This document shows, piece after piece, positions 6,098 through 8,111 of a stretch of 8,111 nucleotides of DNA; the first letter of the stretch is position 1; each line of letters starts with the position of its first letter. The position numbers and the translations under genes are program-made. Under the pieces are notes generated by a model. It was not told the DNA's origin and did not search any database. It saw nothing but the letters and a program-made list of their open reading frames with translations. The stretch comes from Candidatus Desantisiibacteriota bacterium. GTDB lineage: Bacteria; UBA9089; CG2-30-40-21. The stretch covers positions 1-8,111 of the forward strand of contig JACQYP010000064.1 of the NCBI GenBank assembly GCA_016208205.1. Direction: 5' to 3'.

Positions 6098-6119
6098 GGG
6101 CAGACACAGGGGTCTGCCC
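6098..6119 (-). terminator. GGGCAGAC repeat copy 2, possible fhs terminator
   Basis: GGGCAGAC (6098-6105), loop ACAGGG, GTCTGCCC (6112-6119) forms an 8-bp GC-rich stem starting 8 bases past the fhs stop codon. On the transcribed strand the stem is followed by TCCTTTCT, a poor T-tract. It may end or stabilise the fhs transcript, but it is also clearly a second copy of the repeat at 5974-5997, so a dedicated terminator role is only inferred. Confidence 0.4.
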
Positions 6120-6127
6120 CTACAAAA

Positions 6128-7822
6128 CTAAAACAACCCAACTACCTTCCCATCCTCATCAATATCTATCTTTGTCCCGGCAGGAACAGATGGAAGCCCG
6201 GGCATAGTTCTCATATCACCGCAAAGTGGGTACAAGAAACCTGCCCCAACAGATGCCCGAATATCCCTGACAGTCAGGGTAAAGCCCATGGGTCTACCCT
6301 TAAGTTTCGGGTCATGAGACAGGGAGAGATGCGTTTTTGCCATACATATTGGCAGCTTATCATAGCCCTGCTCTGTGAACATCTTAATCTTTTGCTCAGC
6401 CATCGGTGCATAGGTAACATTAGATGCACCATATATCTCACAGGATATTCTCTCTATCTTTTCCTTGATAGAGATATCTAATGGATAGAGGAAATTAAAG
6501 CTACTCGGCTTTTCTGTTGCCGCAACCACTGCCTTAGCCAGCTCAATTGCTCCATCTCCACCCCTTGCCCAATGTTCAGTGGGTACTGCATCATCTGCTC
6601 CGGCATCCATAGATTTCTTACGAATAAGCTCAATCTCTTTATCTGTATCGTCTGTAAAGCGATTGATGGCAACAACCACAGGCACACCAAAGAGCCTCAT
6701 ATTCTCTATCTGCTTCTCTAAATTTACACACCCTTTTTCTAAAGCATCAAGGTTTTCTGTAGTTAGTCCAGGATCAAGTGGTTTACCGGCTACTACTGTA
6801 AAGTTTCCAGAATGCATCTTCAAGGCACGAACAGTAGCCACGATAACAACTGCATCCGGTTTTAAGCCTGAATATCGGCATTTGATATTCATAAACTTTT
6901 CTGCCCCCAGATCCGCACCAAACCCACTCTCAGTTACAGTATAATCAGCTATCTTTGTGGCTATCTGGTCAGCAACAATAGAACTATTGCCATGGGCAAT
7001 ATTGGCAAATGGACCCGCATGAACAATGGCTGGTGTACCCTCCAATGTCTGCATTAGGGTTGGTTTGATGGCATCCCTGAGCAAGACGCACATAGCACCG
7101 GCACATTTCAGGTCTTCAGCTGTAACCGGTTTTCCATCATAGGTATTGCCAATAACAATCTTACCAAGTCTTGCCCTTAAATCATGCAATCCTGTAGTCA
7201 GGGCAATAATTGCCATAATCTCAGAGGCAACGGTAATATCAAATCCTGATTCCCGTGGTTGTCCATCGTCTTTGCCGCCAAGCCCAATGACAATATTTCT
7301 TAAAGAACGATCGCTGACATCAACCACCCTTCTCCATGAAATACTTGATGGGTCAATATTCAATGGATTGCCCTTAACCAGACTGTTGTCAATAAAGGCA
7401 GCCAATAAATTATGTGCCAGACCCATGGCATGAATATCGCCTGTAAGGTGCAGGTTAAAATCCTCCATAGGCACAACCTGAGAATACCCACCACCGGCAG
7501 CACCACCCTTTATCCCGAATACAGGACCAAGCGATGGCTGACGAATGGCAATAATGGCATTTTTGCCTATCTTGGTCAAAGCCATACCCAGACCAACCGT
7601 GGTCGTGGTCTTGCCCTCACCAAGTGGTGTTGGAGTAATGGCAGTTACATCAATATACTTGCCTTGAGGCTTATCCTTAAACTTATCCCTTACCTCTAAG
7701 ACTATCTTTGCCTTGTACTTGCCATAAAGTTCAAGGTCATCCTCGTCCAGCCCTATCTTTTTGGCTATCTCCATAATGGGCTGCATCTTACACGCTTGAG
7801 CAATCTCGATATCAGTTTTCAC
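6128..7822 (-). CDS. fhs: Formate-tetrahydrofolate ligase
   Basis: Residue numbers count from the GTG start at 7822, giving 564 residues, close to the usual 555-560. The enzyme joins formate to tetrahydrofolate using ATP, making 10-formyl-THF. In acetogens this is a step of the methyl branch of the Wood-Ljungdahl pathway; in other bacteria it supplies purine synthesis. The ATP-binding PTPLGEGKTTTTVGLG (64-79), the family signature GIKGGAAGGGYSQV (103-116), the region HAMGLAHNLLAAFIDN (131-146), the second signature VATVRALKMHSGN (328-340, with S where G is usual), and MPGLPSVPAG (540-549) are all present. The GTG is preferred because AGGAGGT lies 7 bases upstream and the family N-terminus begins there; a longer ATG frame from 7996 would cross the promoter. 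No other one-carbon gene is visible in the window, so acetogenesis is not shown. Confidence 0.97.
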   Translation of the reverse strand: MKTDIEIAQACKMQPIMEIAKKIGLDEDDLELYGKYKAKIVLEVRDKFKDKPQGKYIDVTAITPTPLGEGKTTTTVGLGMALTKIGKNAIIAIRQPSLGPVFGIKGGAAGGGYSQVVPMEDFNLHLTGDIHAMGLAHNLLAAFIDNSLVKGNPLNIDPSSISWRRVVDVSDRSLRNIVIGLGGKDDGQPRESGFDITVASEIMAIIALTTGLHDLRARLGKIVIGNTYDGKPVTAEDLKCAGAMCVLLRDAIKPTLMQTLEGTPAIVHAGPFANIAHGNSSIVADQIATKIADYTVTESGFGADLGAEKFMNIKCRYSGLKPDAVVIVATVRALKMHSGNFTVVAGKPLDPGLTTENLDALEKGCVNLEKQIENMRLFGVPVVVAINRFTDDTDKEIELIRKKSMDAGADDAVPTEHWARGGDGAIELAKAVVAATEKPSSFNFLYPLDISIKEKIERISCEIYGASNVTYAPMAEQKIKMFTEQGYDKLPICMAKTHLSLSHDPKLKGRPMGFTLTVRDIRASVGAGFLYPLCGDMRTMPGLPSVPAGTKIDIDEDGKVVGLF

Positions 7823-7829
7823 GAAAATT

Positions 7830-7836
7830 ACCTCCT
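7830..7836 (-). promoter_or_regulatory. Strong ribosome binding site for fhs (GTG start)
   Basis: On the minus strand AGGAGGT is a full Shine-Dalgarno match, 7 bases from the GTG at 7822. It decides the start of fhs against the longer open frame. Confidence 0.92.
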
Positions 7837-7863
7837 GAAATATAATATTGATAAAGACATCCT

Positions 7864-7900
7864 GGATAGATATCTCTACCCGTGATTTTTTACAAATCAC
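7864..7900 (-). promoter_or_regulatory. Two small hairpins in the fhs leader
   Basis: In the fhs transcript leader, GTGATTT, loop GTAAA, AAATCAC (7900 down to 7882) is a perfect 7-bp hairpin beginning about 4 bases after the predicted transcription start. It is followed by GGTAGA, loop GATA, TCTATCC (7880 down to 7864), a 6-bp stem with one bulged base. Neither covers the ribosome binding site. A 5'-end hairpin can slow RNA decay; a ligand-sensing role is possible but I see no match to the THF riboswitch or other riboswitch class I know. Confidence 0.4.
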
Positions 7901-7910
7901 ATTAAGTGAA

Positions 7911-7939
7911 ATTATACCATCAAATATAGGAAATGTCAA
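7911..7939 (-). promoter_or_regulatory. Consensus sigma-70 promoter for fhs
   Basis: On the minus strand TTGACA (7934-7939), a 17-bp spacer and TATAAT (7911-7916) match the sigma-70 consensus at all 12 positions with ideal spacing. The start of transcription should be near 7904, giving a leader of about 82 nt to the GTG. It implies strong, housekeeping-type expression of fhs unless a repressor or the leader limits it. Confidence 0.88.
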
Positions 7940-7947
7940 GTAATTTT

Positions 7948-7971
7948 GTAACCGTTCACGGTTGTCGGTTC
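7948..7971 (-). repeat. 24-bp dispersed repeat, copy 2
   Basis: This is the exact reverse complement of 74-97. It ends 8 bases upstream of the -35 box of the fhs promoter, so it lies in the UP-element or activator position; whether that matters is unknown. Confidence 0.85.
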
Positions 7972-8111
7972 GAGAGCGTTGCATAGCCTCTCCCATAGAA
8001 TCTATGGAGGAGGGTGGTTCCCAAGAAGAAAATTTGTCATAGTATGCTTCTGCTTGACATTTTTGAGTACCATAAGTGTTTTCAAAGGGTCATTTATCAA
8101 TATATACAAAG

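Noticed and set aside
7823..7996. Long form of Fhs with 58 extra N-terminal residues
   Set aside because: The extension overlaps a perfect sigma-70 promoter and a repeat, shows no family similarity, and the GTG at 7822 has a full Shine-Dalgarno.
8051..8090. Plus-strand TTGACA near 8054 as an outward-facing promoter
   Set aside because: No -10-like hexamer lies at the right distance before the window ends.
8002..8111. Open minus-strand frame entering from the right edge and stopping at 8002-8004 (about 36 codons visible)
   Set aside because: It is too short to judge and matches no family I recognise. A second frame after an internal stop reads into the fhs upstream region. It could be the end of a neighbouring gene or chance.

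Overview
The window looks like chromosomal DNA from a Gram-negative, probably anaerobic and uncultivated bacterium of low to moderate GC content. LptB implies an outer membrane with LPS. IspG (bacterial short form) implies isoprenoid synthesis by the MEP pathway. CbiB and Fhs point to cobamide and one-carbon (tetrahydrofolate) metabolism. I cannot name the phylum from these genes alone. The many short palindromic repeat families between genes are a style common in environmental genomes, and that is only a general impression.

Layout. Bases 1-190 carry repeat-type palindromes and the leader of the first gene. Two plus-strand genes follow: a periplasmic substrate-binding protein of the ABC_sub_bind family (191-1159) and a membrane sensor histidine kinase with a CHASE8-like sensor domain (1227-2585). 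They look like a sensory pair; no permease, ATPase or response regulator lies in the window. A 382-bp gap (2586-2967) is filled with palindromic repeats. Next comes cbiB (2968-3972), whose stop codon opens another palindromic element, and then ispG (4133-5182). ispG converges with lptB (minus strand, 5197-5919) with only 14 bp between them. Upstream of lptB a 208-bp gap holds two copies of a further palindromic repeat, and then fhs (minus strand, 6128-7822).

The clearest regulatory site is in front of fhs: a perfect-consensus sigma-70 promoter (TTGACA, 17 bp, TATAAT), a leader of about 82 nt with two small hairpins, and a strong Shine-Dalgarno sequence before a GTG start. This start replaces a longer open frame that would run through the promoter.

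The six genes are mostly unlinked housekeeping or biosynthetic functions rather than one pathway. The most interesting items are the binding-protein/kinase pair without a transporter and the unusual density of at least six distinct palindromic repeat types in nearly every intergenic gap, including a 24-bp sequence repeated exactly, in inverted orientation, near the two window ends. I found no tRNA, rRNA, CRISPR array or transposase gene, and no clearly undescribed multi-gene system.
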